DNA from: Acanthococcus lagerstroemiae
Lineage: Eukaryota > Arthropoda > Insecta > Hemiptera > Eriococcidae
NCBI GenBank assembly: GCA_031841125.1
Contig: CM063106.1
Span: 9,548,001-9,612,000 of the forward strand
DNA: 64,000 nt
Direction: 5' to 3'
Shown here: positions 22,938 to 37,300 of the stretch, piece by piece
Numbering within the stretch: the stretch's first letter is position 1
How the letters are laid out: every line of letters begins with the position of its first letter
Made by a program: the position numbers and the translations under genes
The notes under the pieces: model-generated
The model's input: only the letters and a program-made list of their open reading frames with translations
What the model was told of the DNA's origin: nothing
Databases searched by the model: none

Positions 22938-23988
22938 CAGTGGCGTGCATTCCAGGTAAGCGAGGTAAGCGCCGCTTACCCTGAAAAATCCAGTTAAAAT
23001 AAGTTTTCATATAATATATCAACTTGTAACAAATTGCTTATTACATTTATAAATTCACGTTAAGCAAGTGGGCCGTCTTGTTGTCCGTGGTTGAGGAGAC
23101 AATGTTGAAATAGAAACGTTCACTACTCGGCAATTAGCTGATATGTATTTGTATCAGGGAAGCGATCCAAATATCACTTATTTTCATATTGCACGTAAAC
23201 TTATACACGACTTAACGCTCCACCTCCGTGTTGACGACCGACCCAAAAACACACTAGCATGTTTAACGCGACAAAAATTGCGTTTCGTAAGCGATTTTAA
23301 TATCGCTCATGGCTAGTCAAACGTCCAGTTTGGTAGTGAAATGTAATCAATGTTCTACTAGTCAACGCGTTCATGTTGAAATGCTCTGATTTTTTTTTGC
23401 TCACAAAATAAATATTCGAGATCTTATTGTGAAACACTTTTCGCGATTTACTTTTAATGAACAATTGGAATGTAATAATGGTGGTAAGCCGAAATCAGAA
23501 TTACCGTTTTTGAGAAGTGAGCAAAAGAAAAATGTTCGATTTTTACTGGACATTTCCATGTATCGCAATATGGAAACATTTTGTGGTTAACCGCTCACGA
23601 ATATGGTGGAAAACTATTTTGTTGGTCGTATCTATTCAGGAACGTACCAATAGGGGGGAGGGGACAACTTATCCCCCCCTAGGGAAAATTTACAATTTCA
23701 GTCAGGCGGAGTTGGGAAAATCCAACAAGTCAAAAGGTTTTTGTTTCTTTTTTTTCTTTAATATATGGCAATTTTGCCCCTCCCCAGGAAAAACTCTTTG
23801 GTGGTACGTCTTTGTGTCTGTTATTCGTCATAGAAAAGAATAAATGCACATGGAATGACCCTACACAGGGATACGACAGCTTGGATGATTTGATCAATAC
23901 CGTAGCATGTTTCATACTTTTGTTTTGATTTTTATTTCATCTCTACGCTTATCGCTTACCTCCTAGAAAAACTCACCGCACGCCACTG
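22938..23988 (+). mobile_element. hAT transposon remnant with exact 8-bp target duplication
   Basis: ATGTTACC at 22930-22937 is repeated exactly at 23989-23996. The ends CAGTGGCGTGCATTCC and, from the right, CAGTGGCGTGCGGTGAG are inverted repeats. A GAGGTAAGCG motif recurs inside both. A short frame near 23405-23580 (NIRDLIVKHFSRFTFNEQLE and FLRSEQKKNVRF) may be a transposase amino-terminal remnant, but it is too short to assign. A MITE-like insert sits at about 23640-23812. Confidence 0.85.
23640..23812. repeat. Insert with AATCCAACAAG unit inside the hAT element
   Basis: Flanked by GAACGTACCAATAGGGG and GGTGGTACGTC. It contains one copy of the GTTGGGAAAATCCAACAAGT unit that is tandemly repeated at 54831-55070, with the same GCCCCTCC-GGAAAAACTCTT neighbour. 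Confidence 0.6.
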
Positions 23989-24344
23989 ATGTTACCTAAG
24001 GCTGTTTCAATAAAACATCAAATTGAGTCGATAAAAATAATTTAATACAAAATATGTACAAAAATTGATCGAGTTGACTACTACAACGAGGCTTAAATTA
24101 TCATAACAGAATAAATGACTTTTTTGTTCTCTATCTCATCTCCTTCATCTGGTTCACCACATAAATAAATTCCAAATCGGGTAGCGCACGCTATAGCTTA
24201 GAAAAATAATTGAAAATACACTTAGTAAACGACTTTCCCCCCAAAATAAGGTGATGTTTGTAAATGCTCCTCACACGTACCTCCATTCGTTGCGAACAGT
24301 AAGTCGATTTTTGAACAGTCTCCTAAAACTATAAAATAATTTAA

Positions 24345-24350
24345 TTTATT
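24345..24350 (-). promoter_or_regulatory. Possible peroxidase polyadenylation signal
   Basis: AATAAA on the minus strand about 207 bases beyond the peroxidase stop; no element intervenes. Confidence 0.45.
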
Positions 24351-24556
24351 TTAGACATTTGAGCTTGATAAATACTGAAATACAAATACAGCTGGCTTAT
24401 GTACATTAAAAAAATTGTCCTAAAGATTACAATAAAGGTAACGAAGTTCCAGGTAACTAACTGGAGACAGGGCGCAAGGCGACCTCGCTAGGATCAGTAA
24501 GTGTATTTTCTAATATTTGATCTTAAGTTTCGGTCATGGCCACCTCGTGCACGATT

Positions 24557-24671
24557 CTACTTTTTGTAATCATCGTACAGATAGGCTTGGTGTAGGTGCG
24601 GAACTTCTTTCCACAAATTTAGATCGATGGCTGGAATCTTCTCGTAGTCTTCGCACGAGACCAGAGGATTG
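24557..24671 (-). CDS. Peroxidase exon 13 (C terminus)
   Basis: Acceptor TAATTTCAG. One base completes Ser, then [20 protein letters not shown], the usual peroxidase ending, then a short tail ending DDYKK and TAG. Confidence 0.93.
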
Positions 24672-27600
24672 CTGAAATTATGAAAATCGCAGTCAGTAGG
24701 TATATATAACTGGTTACTGTTTAAAGATTCATATTCATCGCAGTGTGACCACTGCCTCAGGGGATCAATTTTGGGTTCTTAAGGAGAGTCAACTTGGGTC
24801 AAAATAACAATGTCAACCTCTAAATAGTAAACGAGGGAAACAAGAAGCTCTTTTCTAATTTTGCTCTTAACCCAAGCCCTGGAATCCGCCTTTTCGAGCA
24901 TTACCTCAGAGACATCGGAGAGGCTGTTAGTGCTGTCTTAGCCCTCTCTGTTCTGCTTGCCGAAACCCCGGCGTAGGTCAAAATGTACCGAGTTGCTACG
25001 TGGGCTCGAACTCGAGACCTCCGGATTCCGAGATGAGCGCGCTATCCACTCGGCCTACCAGACCCCCATTCGCTTCGATTTTTACGTAGTAGGTGAAATG
25101 GAATCTTCCAGGTCGTGGGAAATCTGTCAGCTCAGGGGAACCATTACCTCGCTTACCCCTACAGGTTGCGAGCCCGCTTTATGGCAAACGTGTACTTACG
25201 AGTTGGAAATTTTGAGGAAGGCACTCGGTTGCATGGTGTGGATTTCGTCACTGTTGTCACAGAATATTCTGGCTAAGCTAGATTTTTTGATTTCTTTCAG
25301 TTGTTCTGCGAACAATAATGATCATTAGAATTTGTTCGAGCTGCTCGTGTACGTGTAGTTAAAGGTCTTAGTCGAGATATTATAAAAATATACCTGGTGT
25401 GAAGGAGCCGGGTTGTCCGCCCAGTTCATAGAAATACCTATCGGACACCCTAGTTCTGTAGAACTGTTCCAGAAGTATACACAAGAACGTTGGTCCGGCC
25501 AATGTGCCCGGAGCATGAGCTTCCAGTGATCCACCGACCGTTAAGTCAACATCGTCAGGATGCGCGTACAAGACCGACAGTTTTTCCACTCTCTGCGAAA
25601 ATTTGCAAAAATGCGTGAATACGAGAGAACATCAAAACAAACAAATTTGGAAATTACGTTCATTCGTTACTCACTTCTGGGTCAATGAAATCCAGGAAAT
25701 CTTCGAATTTGTGAGCTCGGTTTAATCCGCAGAATTCTCTCATATCGTTGTATGAGCCCAGACCGTGATCTCGTCCTCTTTGGATGTCAATGGCTCTCAA
25801 ATCTCTACCGAATGGTCGATCTCGCCTGAAGAGGAAGTCGGTGATCTGCGGACAGTTGCGAAATTACTTGAATCATGTCGAAGAATGAATGTGAGATTCG
25901 TTTATACAAATAATTATAACTTTTCAGAACTGGCTGTTTGTTTGTTTTGTTGGTTCTTCGTGTGTACAATACGAGTGCAGTGGGCGTCTTTTTGGCGGGG
26001 AGACAGCTATGATTCTTATATTCAGAAGCTGGCTATAATAGGGCCATTCTCCAGAAGCAGAAAATATTTTGTTACCACTCAATTTTGAGTCCCTTTTTGA
26101 GGATGAGGGATCTTTTGGGTTACCAAATGATATCAGCAACAGATTCCACCAATCCAATTCATCAGACCGGATAATTACTATTTTTTGAATGCAAAAGTAT
26201 AGGGAAATGTCCATCGTAGTGGATCTTACCATCTTATCTCATTCTCTTCAATTTTTGTTTTAAGTTGTTTTTTCCCAATAAAGTGGTATTATTCTATTAT
26301 TGTTCAAGAAGATGGGAAGTGAATGTTAAGAAGTTCAATTTGCTGTCAGTGACTTCACATTTCGAGACGGCCATGTCGTAGAGTTCTGTTGCCAGGGTTT
26401 TCAGTCCATTGTTAAAGTCAGTCTTTGATGTGCAGATATGGGCCTTATACATTTTTCAGCCCAATAAATGGCAACACTGGTACAGTTTTGATCCCTGAAC
26501 ACGATTCAGATGCAAATCATAGTCATTGGCGTATGTGACAGCATAATTTTCAAAAGTTCTGTGGAAAAGGAAATTCTTGAAGCTGTTTTGTCCGCAGTCG
26601 TGGATACCAGTATAATCACCATGGACAAAAAGTCTATCGTCGTGGCCAAAAGTTGTCCCCCATCCTAAATTTTGATGCTTCTGCTCTGTGAACTAACTGA
26701 ATATTCTTTATTACATATAAAATAAGTATTATGAAAAAAAAATCCACCATATTCTTAGTTTTTGCAGAATGACCCAATATTATTTTGAAGTTAAGTAGAA
26801 ACCAAAGCCATTTGGTTTTCTTTCAATCTGATATTCATGAGATAGCCTCTGTGATTCGTGATTAATATGAGCTAGAGTAGTAGGTGTCATCAAGATGAAG
26901 TTGTGGCGACTGTCACTCGAATATATTTTTTTGTATAAATTCTCCTGCCTGGCTAGTTTCTGCATGGCACGATGCAAATATCTGGAATGTCTTTGCATAC
27001 CTATACAATCTTTCAAAACCACGTTTTTCTTATTATTATTTTCACGACTCACTCTCCTTTTTCTCCCTCGATCGGCCAGGCAGGACATCCGTTTAGTTTA
27101 GTAGCAGCATATGTGACCTGGAATCATGAAATATGCCTTTCGTGCGCAAATAGGTTTCAAGATAAACGAGTGTAAAGATGGGATGGTGGTAGTGGTGCGC
27201 ACACATTTGTGTATGTACATTTGTGGTGGTGCGTTTACGTGTTGCTATGACAACCGCGTTTCAAAATCTTGTTCTCTGTCATATTCACGTAGGCTCGTTT
27301 CATACAACGCCATGTAGACCGATGTTTCTAAACTTCTGAGTTCTGACATTACTTTCTAAATGCAATTTGTGGAAAAACTAATGAACATAGGACACTGCGA
27401 TTTGTTTCAGTCAAAAGAGTGCGATTTTTTTCATAAGAATTGTCAAGAACGTGGAAAATGATTTTTTGACACCAAAGGCACATTTCATGAATCCAGGTCA
27501 CATATATGTTTTAGCACTCGCATTTACTATCGATTTTTCGATACATGCGTTTTTTCTACAAAACTCTCGTTTCTGTGATTTCAACTGCCCTTGCTCTGGT

Positions 27601-30600
27601 CCGGACAAAATACTTCTCGTACAATTTGCGAAAACCCCGCAAAGTAAAAAAAAATAAAATATAGAGATTGAAGATGGGAAGCAGAGCTTGAGGAATTTCA
27701 CCATAGCCATTTTTTAAAACTGATATTTAAAATCAGTTTTCTTCTACAAATGTCAGTGTCATTTAGGTACTCGTATTCTCTTCGCATTCATATGAACAAC
27801 AATCGTACATTTGTTTTGTCGAATTATTATTGCTGTTAATTTCCTTAAACTGAATACATACCTCACTGGTGAAGAACGGATCAACTTCTTCTTGGCTTTG
27901 GGTGGATAGACCTCTGGCCAAGTGATCCAAATTGCCATTTTCTTCGACGATAACTGGCCTGTTGAAGAAATCGGACAGTCTCACATTGCTGATTACGTGC
28001 CTTCCTTCTTCTATTAATCTGAAAGTCGTGGAAAAATCTTATTAGATTGAGTACCCAATATTGACATGATCGTTGCCAGGTCCACCTTGTGAAACTGGCC
28101 TACGAAGTTTTGAAACCGGTAGAGCTTTTTTACAGCATAGAAGACCTCCCCCTCATTACCCAAAAAAGTCCCCGTCTTAGTAATTATTTTCTGAACGTGA
28201 ATGAACATATGGAATGTACTACAAATAGTTGCGGATTATTGACGTCAGTTTTGGAAGGGTGACGAAGATATTCACAGTATTCTTAAAGGAAGATGAAGTG
28301 CCGCCAATGATATCAGACCTTAAAAATGTGAGCGTATTACAAAGCCAAGTCCTTAACGTATATCCTTGCTTTCGGATTAGTTTTTCTTCCAAAGGAGGGA
28401 AGTGCGATGCTGTTTAGTAGATTACAGAGAGGCGAAATCAAGTTGAGAAAGTCATAATAAAAACTAAAAAAGAGATGAGAACTCGAATGGCAGAGTTTTA
28501 TTTCCGAAGTCCATCCGAAGTTAAACAAATTTGTTTATATTTAGTTCAGGCAAAATACGGTATTTTTTGTTGCTGTTGTATGGTTGGCAACACTGAACCT
28601 TCGTATATATGACCTCTAAGCGATAACAAAAAATACCAAATCTTATTGGATCTGAGAGCCCACAAAGCTGAGAAAAGAATTTAATACTTCAAATGGACTA
28701 CGGTGCGTAAATATAATATGTGAGCTGGAAACATGAAGTGTGCCTCTGGTATCAAAAAATCATTTTTCACTTTATTGACAGTTCTTATAGAAAAAAATGA
28801 CGCTCATTCGAATGAAACAAATCGCAGCTTCCTATCTTTGTTAGTTTTTCCACAAATTGTATTTAAAAATTATGTCAAAAGTTTAAAAACATCCGTTTAC
28901 ATGGTGTTGTGTGAAACGAGCCTATGAGAATGACAGAGAACAGAGTCTGACACGTGGTTGTCATAACAACTCGTAAACGCACCACTACATGTGTACTCGT
29001 ACATCTGTGCGCACCACTACCACCATCCCATCTTTGCACTTAAAACCTGTTTTCACACGAGAGGCACATTTCATGATTCCAGGTCACATATTTAATTATA
29101 TGGGCGCCCATAGCTCCCTGGACTCAGTCAGACTCAGATAAGGCTTATTCTGATCCAATTATACAGTACTAATGCTCATTTTATTCTGCTTGAACTCATT
29201 CTGACTCGTTTAGGACTCATTTTTCTTCTTCTTTAGGCGTTGTATGCGATGCCCGATGTTGACGTTCGCGGTTTCTGACACGCTACTCTCCTGGGCAGGT
29301 TAGTCGGGCTTGTCGGGTTAGTCGTGTTAGTTTACCGTTGCTTTCCTCACAGTTTTGTTGTGTTAGAGTGTTCCTTCTCTGTGCCAAGAGTGTGCGCCTG
29401 CTGCACGCTGACTTGCCACGTGTCTCACAACTTTGAGTGAGCTGTCTACGCGACATGCACACGCACAGTACCACTCTTTCTGATCCGGTGTTAAGACACT
29501 CTATGATCTTGTTTGTATGAACTGGCGGGGGTTGCGGGACGCGCTATGTTTTCACCTCGACTGATACTGTAGTCGCTGTGTACGATACAATGTTAGTGGT
29601 GGTATTCAAATTTCACTAATTTTCCGTTGTTGGTAGGGTTTGAACTCGAGATGTAAGGACTGCGAAGCGTGCACGTTACCCCTTCGCCATACAGCAACTT
29701 TCTTAGGACTCATTAAGAAGCATATAACACATAAGATTGCATCAAAGCTCATTCGACACTATTAAAACTTTTCTCACATTCTAATAAAACTTGCGCCTCA
29801 TTTATAGATCCGGTCGAAACTTGAAGACTCATGAGACTAGTTCAGGCTCATAATGATTGATGTAAGATACGTTAAGATGTTTTCAGACTCTTTTGAGACT
29901 CAGGAAGATGCAGTTAAAACTCATTCACGCTTCAAGACTCATTTAGATTCTTTTCGAGGTTATTCAACGTCTAATGTATTTTCTGACTTTGATGAAACGC
30001 ATTACTCATTCTTGGGACTCCTTAAGACTCGTTCGGCTCTCTTAAGGCTCGCATTCTTGGGACTCCTTAAGACTCGTTCGGCTCTCTTAAGGCTCGCTTA
30101 GACTTTCCTGAATGCTTATTCCGACTTTTTCAAGATTTAGGTAGCAACTAATTTTGACACTACCATGATTCTTTAAAATTCTTTGGACCCTGCTCGGATT
30201 CATTTAGATAGCTTTATGACTCGTTAAGATCTATGAAATTGTTTCAACATTCATTATGCCTGTGCAAGAGCTAGTGACGCAGATTTATATAAGCTTTTCC
30301 AAGTTATGAGCGAAAAGTTCAAAAAATTTTCCAGCTGTTTTGAGAAAAAAAAGAAAAAATGAAATCAGCACTTGCCAATCTACTCCGACATTGAAATATG
30401 ATGAGACGGGAAAGGGAGTGAGTTGCCCTCATATCCCTCATGGTTACGTCCAGCGATTATGTTAATATTCTCTCAGCCCCCTATAAAGACTTGCTGAGAT
30501 TCATTCGAACTTGAAGATTCTTGAGTCTTTTTAGGTACATTCAAACTCTACCTAGTCTCATTACGACTAATTCGAACCAGGGTAGTAGCAGAGTGACTTT

Positions 30601-33600
30601 TCTTGAGATGGGGGGGGGGGAGGGGAGAACTTTTGAATTCCTCCAACTAAAAACTAGATTTCAAGAAACAACTTTTGGAATATTTTTAAACTTATGAACT
30701 CTTAAAAATTTTTAAACTATTAGAGCGGTTTTCCTAAAAAAAAAATTAAAAATTGAAAGTATTCAAGATTGTTGTCAAGCACAATAGAAAGAAAACAAGA
30801 AACTTGCAACTTTTTTTACTTTGTTCACTATGGGCATACCATATGCTCCCTATGGCTACGGCTCTGATTCATACTCTTGTAGGACTTACGAACCTAACTA
30901 TTCATTTAGCCTCAGTTACGACTCATTCAGATTAAATTGTGACTTTTTAAGATCCATTTACGTACCCTCAGGATCAGTTAGGATTCAATCACGCTCTGCG
31001 CAGACTAATTCAGCCTCATTAAGACTGTGCTGAAGCTTATGCAAACTACCTCAGAACAGGGACGAATTACCCTTTCTGGTGTAGGAAGTAAGATCAAAAT
31101 TGCCGTCCTCAGTGAGCTCTATCGGTGCGAACACGCCTTCGTTCGTGTTGAATTTTGTTTTTCGCCCCCTGATGGTGCCCTTCTCTTCTCCACGTCCTAA
31201 GCAAATGCTTCCCATGCTTACGTGTTAATCCGCCCCTACCTCAGAACTCTTTAAGATTCAACTGACTCATCCTAAAATGAATTCAAACTCTGCTAAGATT
31301 AATAGAAAATTTATGTAGATTCAGTTAAAGCTCCCGTACACTCAGTCAAGGAGTATAATTCCCAATGCCTTAATTGCCTCCGCCACCTCTCTGCAGCCCG
31401 TAGAGAGAAAAAGAGGGCCTGGGGGAAAATTTCCGCGGGCCCCCTCCTTCCAGTTCATTTTTTTCTTCTGTCAGATGGGAAAAAATTATAAGCTACGAGA
31501 TAAGAGGTTTCTTTCATGGTCTAAGGAGTGATTGCTGGTTTGATATACAGTATGATGTAGCCGTAAGCGTTGAAATTCAGGTCTTTTAAAAATATCGGGT
31601 CCTCCTCAAAGTCCGGACCAGGGGTATTTCCCCCTTTCCCTCCTCTCTCTCGACAGCGTTGTCTCTCTGTTACGTCCAACTGATATTAGGGGTCTGACGT
31701 CCCAACTTCTCCCACCTACTCAAACTCATTTAAAAATTAAACAGAATTATTTCTGAGTTAATAAAAATCGTTCGGATTCAGTTGGTAAAACCATCTTAAG
31801 ACTCTATCAGACTCGGGTGAGAACTATATAGGTATGCCCAGATGCTGTTCAAAGTCTTTCTGTATGCTTTCAGACTCTGATGAGAATCACTCTGATTCTC
31901 TTAAGTTCAATTTACTAATTTAGAACTCCTCCGTATACAGACAGGGAATTTAAATTTCGGAAGGGCGGTCAGCTCTGTCACTCTCTCTGAATCCGTCACT
32001 GGAGAAAACTTTAAAAAGAGGAAACGTGATAATGCTAGTATTTCCGACCCTTGTTAAGAACTAGAGGTTACAGGTACTTAACACATTCAATAGTTTTGAC
32101 TAAATAATTGCGAAGGTGCATACTGGAAGTGTCCCTGGATGGAAGAGTGGAAATATCTGAATGCGGCTGTGGCATGCTCGTTCAAAACGCTAGGATCAAC
32201 GTGATCATTGTAATCGTTCGTATAGCCTTTCTTCTTGTAGATAAGTTTGTATTTCAGCATGTTCTCGGTTCCTAGAAAGATTACACATATCAGTATGAAT
32301 CTTCTGTACAGACCTTAGCTCCGTAGTACCTAGAGACCTGGCCGAGAAATTGAAACTATTTGCGATTTATCACTCACCCAGGATAATAGGCAAGTATTCG
32401 TAGTAGTTGATGTGCTGGTATTCAGCGGTCAGGATCCTTCTGGCTTCCTGGAATAACGTTTCATCGTCCCAGTGCGGATTGATGTGCGATAATACGGTAG
32501 CGATACGGTTGTGCTCTCTCAGCAACAATATGTGCAGTACAGTCAGTTGAGGGTTCTGATTAGCCCTGCGGTCACCTGCAGAAATTCGTCGTTTACAATA
32601 GTCAGTTTGAAGAAAGTGTTCTGGTACACCCATCAGCCCGTTAGTTCTAATCTACACTGGATATAAAAACCAACAATACCGAATTGGTAGCACGGTTCTC
32701 GTTCACTGGGTAAGTCGCAAACGGCGGTCTTATTTCTGGTGGTCGGTGGGAATGCTCGGTGGTCTTTGAATTCAACTCTCAGTCTACCTCCAACTAATTC
32801 TCTCAGCGCGGTGGTTACCTGCTCCGAATTGCCGTACACGAGGGAGGCGTCCATCCATTGGGTCACTGTAACGAGCTGCAACAGTAACACGTTATTTCGA
32901 TTGTATTCTAGATCGGCTGAAAGAAAAATACAGGACTTACGAGCACCGATAGACTTGGACGTGGATAAGTATGTCTTATCACTAATTGTCAACCATAAAA
33001 TGTGCGTGACGTTTCGATCGACCAATTGGGACGCGTCAGCAAAGTGGCTGACATCTGGTGGACAAATGCAGAAGCTACCCAAACAGGATGAAATACATAG
33101 CGCGCCATCTACTCTACAAACGGTGGCCAAAAGTGGAAGTACACAAACGGGATGAAATACACTAGCGCGCCATCAGGGTGACGCGCCCCAATACTGAGAA
33201 TGGGCGACTAATACTGAGAATGTTACTACAATGACGTCATCATACAGTAGCAGTAATGTTAGACAAAACAATTTTTTTTTTCATTTCGTCAGACAAGCAT
33301 TTCATTTTTTTTTTTTTTTTTGTTATGTCATGAGTTTTGTCATGTTTGGAGTTCTGTCATTTTGTTATTTCATGGTTTTGTTATGTCCTGACTAAATTAT
33401 TTCATAATTTTGTCAAAATACCAATTCCTGTCAATTTACAGGTATTTTTACATACAGTTCAATTCCATCAATCCCAGCAGAACAGGGGCAGTTACGTTGC
33501 TGTCTAGCGGCAAAGCTGAAATTTTAAAACTGCCTCAGGTCGTTTTCACAAGAACTTTTCAAATTATAATCTTATTAGGAATATGAAAGAATAAAGAATA

Positions 33601-34253
33601 CACAAACTAACAAATATATCAATAGCAACTTACTGAATTTCCTTTTGAATGTAAGAATAAAAGCAGAAGATAAGAATGAAAGAACTGAGACAGAAAGAAG
33701 GTATAAATATATAACAAAATAGCAGGAGAATGAAGAAATGGAAGAAAAAGGTTCTTCTATAGGCTGACTCATCCTCAACATTCTTGATCAACAGCACCGA
33801 ACAGACTTGTGTGAAACCATACAAAATTCTATTTATCTTTCTGTTCAGAACTCTGCTCAATAATATGAAACGTAAATAGGTAGTCTTTTCGAGTATTTAA
33901 TATCCATTTGCAGGGTACAGGGAAAGAAGCGCAGGTAAGTCACTTTTCTTGTGGCGAAGCGAGAAAAGTGAAAAACAATTTGTTTACATACGTGGTTCTT
34001 TACCTGTATATGAATTTTGAAACCCGTTTTTCTAGACTGTAGCATAAGTATCCTTTCAGGCATCCTACCATAGTTCAGCTACCTCTATTCATTACTTCCG
34101 TTCCAACGGTATTGATAACTCAATTTCGCTTTAAAAAAAGCGACTTACCTGCTTCTTTTCCTGTACCCTTCATTTACTCGAATATGAGAACAACAAAGAA
34201 GAACTCGTGCTCGTGATTTTCATTTCTGTTTATTATTTAATGAGAATCGAAAT

Positions 34254-34311
<58 letters not shown>

Positions 34312-37300
34312 CTGTCATTTTGTTTTGTTATGTCTAATAACACTGCACGGTAGTTGTTACTTCATAGTATTCGCCAGTGTTCACAGATGGGCAGAACTTC
34401 TGCTCTTTCGGCAGAATTGTTTTGGATTGAGCAGAAAGTCGAATTTTTAGCGGAAGTTAGAAAAATGAAAGCAGAATCAGCAGAAAAGCATAATTTTCAA
34501 CAGAATTTAGAAAAATGATCTCATTTAAAATTTAAATTTGAGGGAACATTTTGCTTCTATAAGAAGCTGTACTGCATTCAATAACTGAGGAGTTATCTGT
34601 CAAAAGGACCTCTGTCGGGCAGGGGCCCTTTTTGCGGAGATACTGATTTTCGAATTCTTCGTGTCCTACTTTATTAGGAAACCCCTGCTCTATTGTAACA
34701 ACATATGATATTCAGCAAAATTGGCGCCAATAAATGACTGCAAACGCATTGGTAGGAACTAGGAACGCGTCATATATACATATAGTCAATGAAACCAAGC
34801 ATACATTACATTATATATCATAGAGTGAAAGGCGAGAATGTGGCAGAATTGAACGCTTCGCTAGCAGAATAAAGCAAAATTTTGTTCGTCTACAACAGAA
34901 TTTCACGTTTCTCATATGGGAACACTGGAATTCGCCATCTTTCTCAGTTGTGTACGCGAATTCGTTCCTTGCGGTTTACACGTTTCTGTTGTGCGTGAAC
35001 TGAATCCGTGGAACGTGTTCTGTAGCCGTAAGACATATCCGTGACATATGCTGCCCATGTATCTGCATGTAGAGTAGATACTCTTTTCATTTTTTTGGAG
35101 GAGGGGGAGGGGAGGCAAGACCATTCCGGGGGAAGATCCGATTCTTTTCAAGGAAAAACAATATAAGAGTTTCGATAACAGAACACATTTTGTGAATATC
35201 CTAGGAGGGTAAAGGTCCCATCTGTCTCTTTGGTGAAGGTTATGATCGGGTTTCATCGTTTGGAAATATAGAAATGCCGGAAGGGAATCATGAGTGAGGG
35301 AGGCATGGTCAAACTTTCTGATGGCTGACCTTTCTTTTTCATTCTTCTTTTCTGTTGTAAATCTAATCCTAATTAGGGTTCACGGGGGAGGGAGAGTGTT
35401 ACATCAATGTCACTAGTAGATATCCCTGCGATGACCCTCTTTTCGGCAATTTATATTTTTCTGTAAATCGTCTAATTGTCCTGATTGATCACTTTCGGCG
35501 TAGCATGATACGAGTGTCTAATAAACGTCTTTTGTCTCTTGCATTTCTGTACACATCCGTTGCGTGACCCTTCCAATACCGCATTCTTCCTCTTCTTCAT
35601 CTTATTATTCTCTTGACTCATTCTCCTTTTCTCTACCATCAGTGAGGTAGGACATTGGTTTAGTTTTCAGTTTATGTTTTGCGGCTCAGGACATCCGTTT
35701 AGTTTAGTCTTTTGGTCTACTACAGTTCAGTTATAGTTCAGTTGCAGTTCGGTTACAGTACTATCATAGTATAGGTGATCTGGAATCATGAAATGTGCCT
35801 TTCGTGCAAAAATAGGGTTTTGAGATAAACGAGTGTAAAGATGGGATGGTGGTAGAGGCGCGCACAGATGTAAATAGCGTGTACATCTGTGGTGGTGCGT
35901 TTACGCGTTGCCATGACAACCCTCTGTCATTTCCATAGGCCCGTTTCACACGACGCCATGCAAACGGATGTTTTTTATATTTTTGATGTAATTTTTAAAT
36001 GCAATTTGAAAAAAAAAAAAAAAGAAAAAAAAACTATTGAAGATAGGACGTTGCGATTTGTTTCATTCGAAAGAACGTGAGTTCTTCTATAAGAATTGTC
36101 AAGAAAGTGAAAAATGATTTTTTGACACCAGAGGTACATTTCATGATTCCAGGTCACATATACATTTTAACTTTCATATGAAGACTTACTTTCGCTATTC
36201 AATCGTTTTAATACACGCCCTTGTTCTACGAACTATCGTTTATTCCTTATTTTCGAATGACCTTGCTGCGGTCTGGACTTTACATCTCTCTGTCTCATAC
36301 AAGCCCCGGAAAATCTGTATACCTTTGCCTTCTGCCCATTTCAGTGACAGTAACTGAGTTTCTTCAGAAATAAGACATTTCTTTGAAGGGAATTAGAAGT
36401 TTAGCTTATTTGTCCGGTTGTATATCGTTTCGTGTAAGCAAGCTCACATTCTCACAATTTCCTTCGTGAAAACTGGGGGTGGCAAAATGATAGGTACTTG
36501 TGCTCCCTGTCCCATGTCTGCGGCGCCTCTGTTTGAAAATTACCTGCTCAGCAGGCTGTGTGCCCGGGTTACAGCCAGTGTCTACATCGGTTGTCGAACG
36601 CACGAAGTTCATGCAAGCTCGTTTGTACTTCGAGAACACCGGGTCGTCTTCGGGAATGACGATCGGGAAGCAAAGAGGATTTTGGTTGGAGAAGAGGCGA
36701 CCATCGTCGTCGCAACATCTAGTCGAATGACGTTCTGTAACAAACTTATATTTTAGGCCCTAAATTTTCATCGCGCTTCGGTCATTGGCGACTGTAGTGA
36801 AAGAGTTAATTCGTCTTTTTTTTCGTTTTAAACAAACTAACTTACTCGCTTGAGTTGTTCCCAGAGCCATAGACATGTCGTGTGTTATGACCTGTCCCCA
36901 CGACATGGTGACCAGTGTCCACAGTGGATCGGGAACCGGTAGATCGGGGAACATTACAATACTGACCAGACGAGCTAACGGTAACTCGACGTGATTGTGG
37001 ACTGACGTTGGTGGTGAGTGGATACCTGAAGAAAAAATGTCAAAGAAATTTAGTTGATGCTTGGACTTGACAATCTGTTATGTTAGCTTCAGTGAACTGC
37101 CATCGACTCGAAGGTATTTGGTTCAAAATAAAACATCCAAATACGTACCATCAGTGTACCTTGGAGCCACCAATCTTCCGTATTTTGTGTTAGCAGCGCC
37201 CCATTGCGGGTAGTTCAAGTTATTGCAAGTACCATCCAATGTACGATATTTTCCATTCGTACACGGAGCAGGGGCCGCTGAACAGCCAGCTCCGAGAGGA

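Noticed and set aside
26895..27175. Open frames with [13 protein letters not shown] ends
   Set aside because: They fall in R1/M1 repeat DNA and are not conserved between copies.
32881..33130. Amino-terminal extension of the frame into peroxidase exon 6
   Set aside because: A strong acceptor at 32876 and clean phase from exon 5 end the exon there; the extension has no peroxidase motifs and contains a local tandem duplication.
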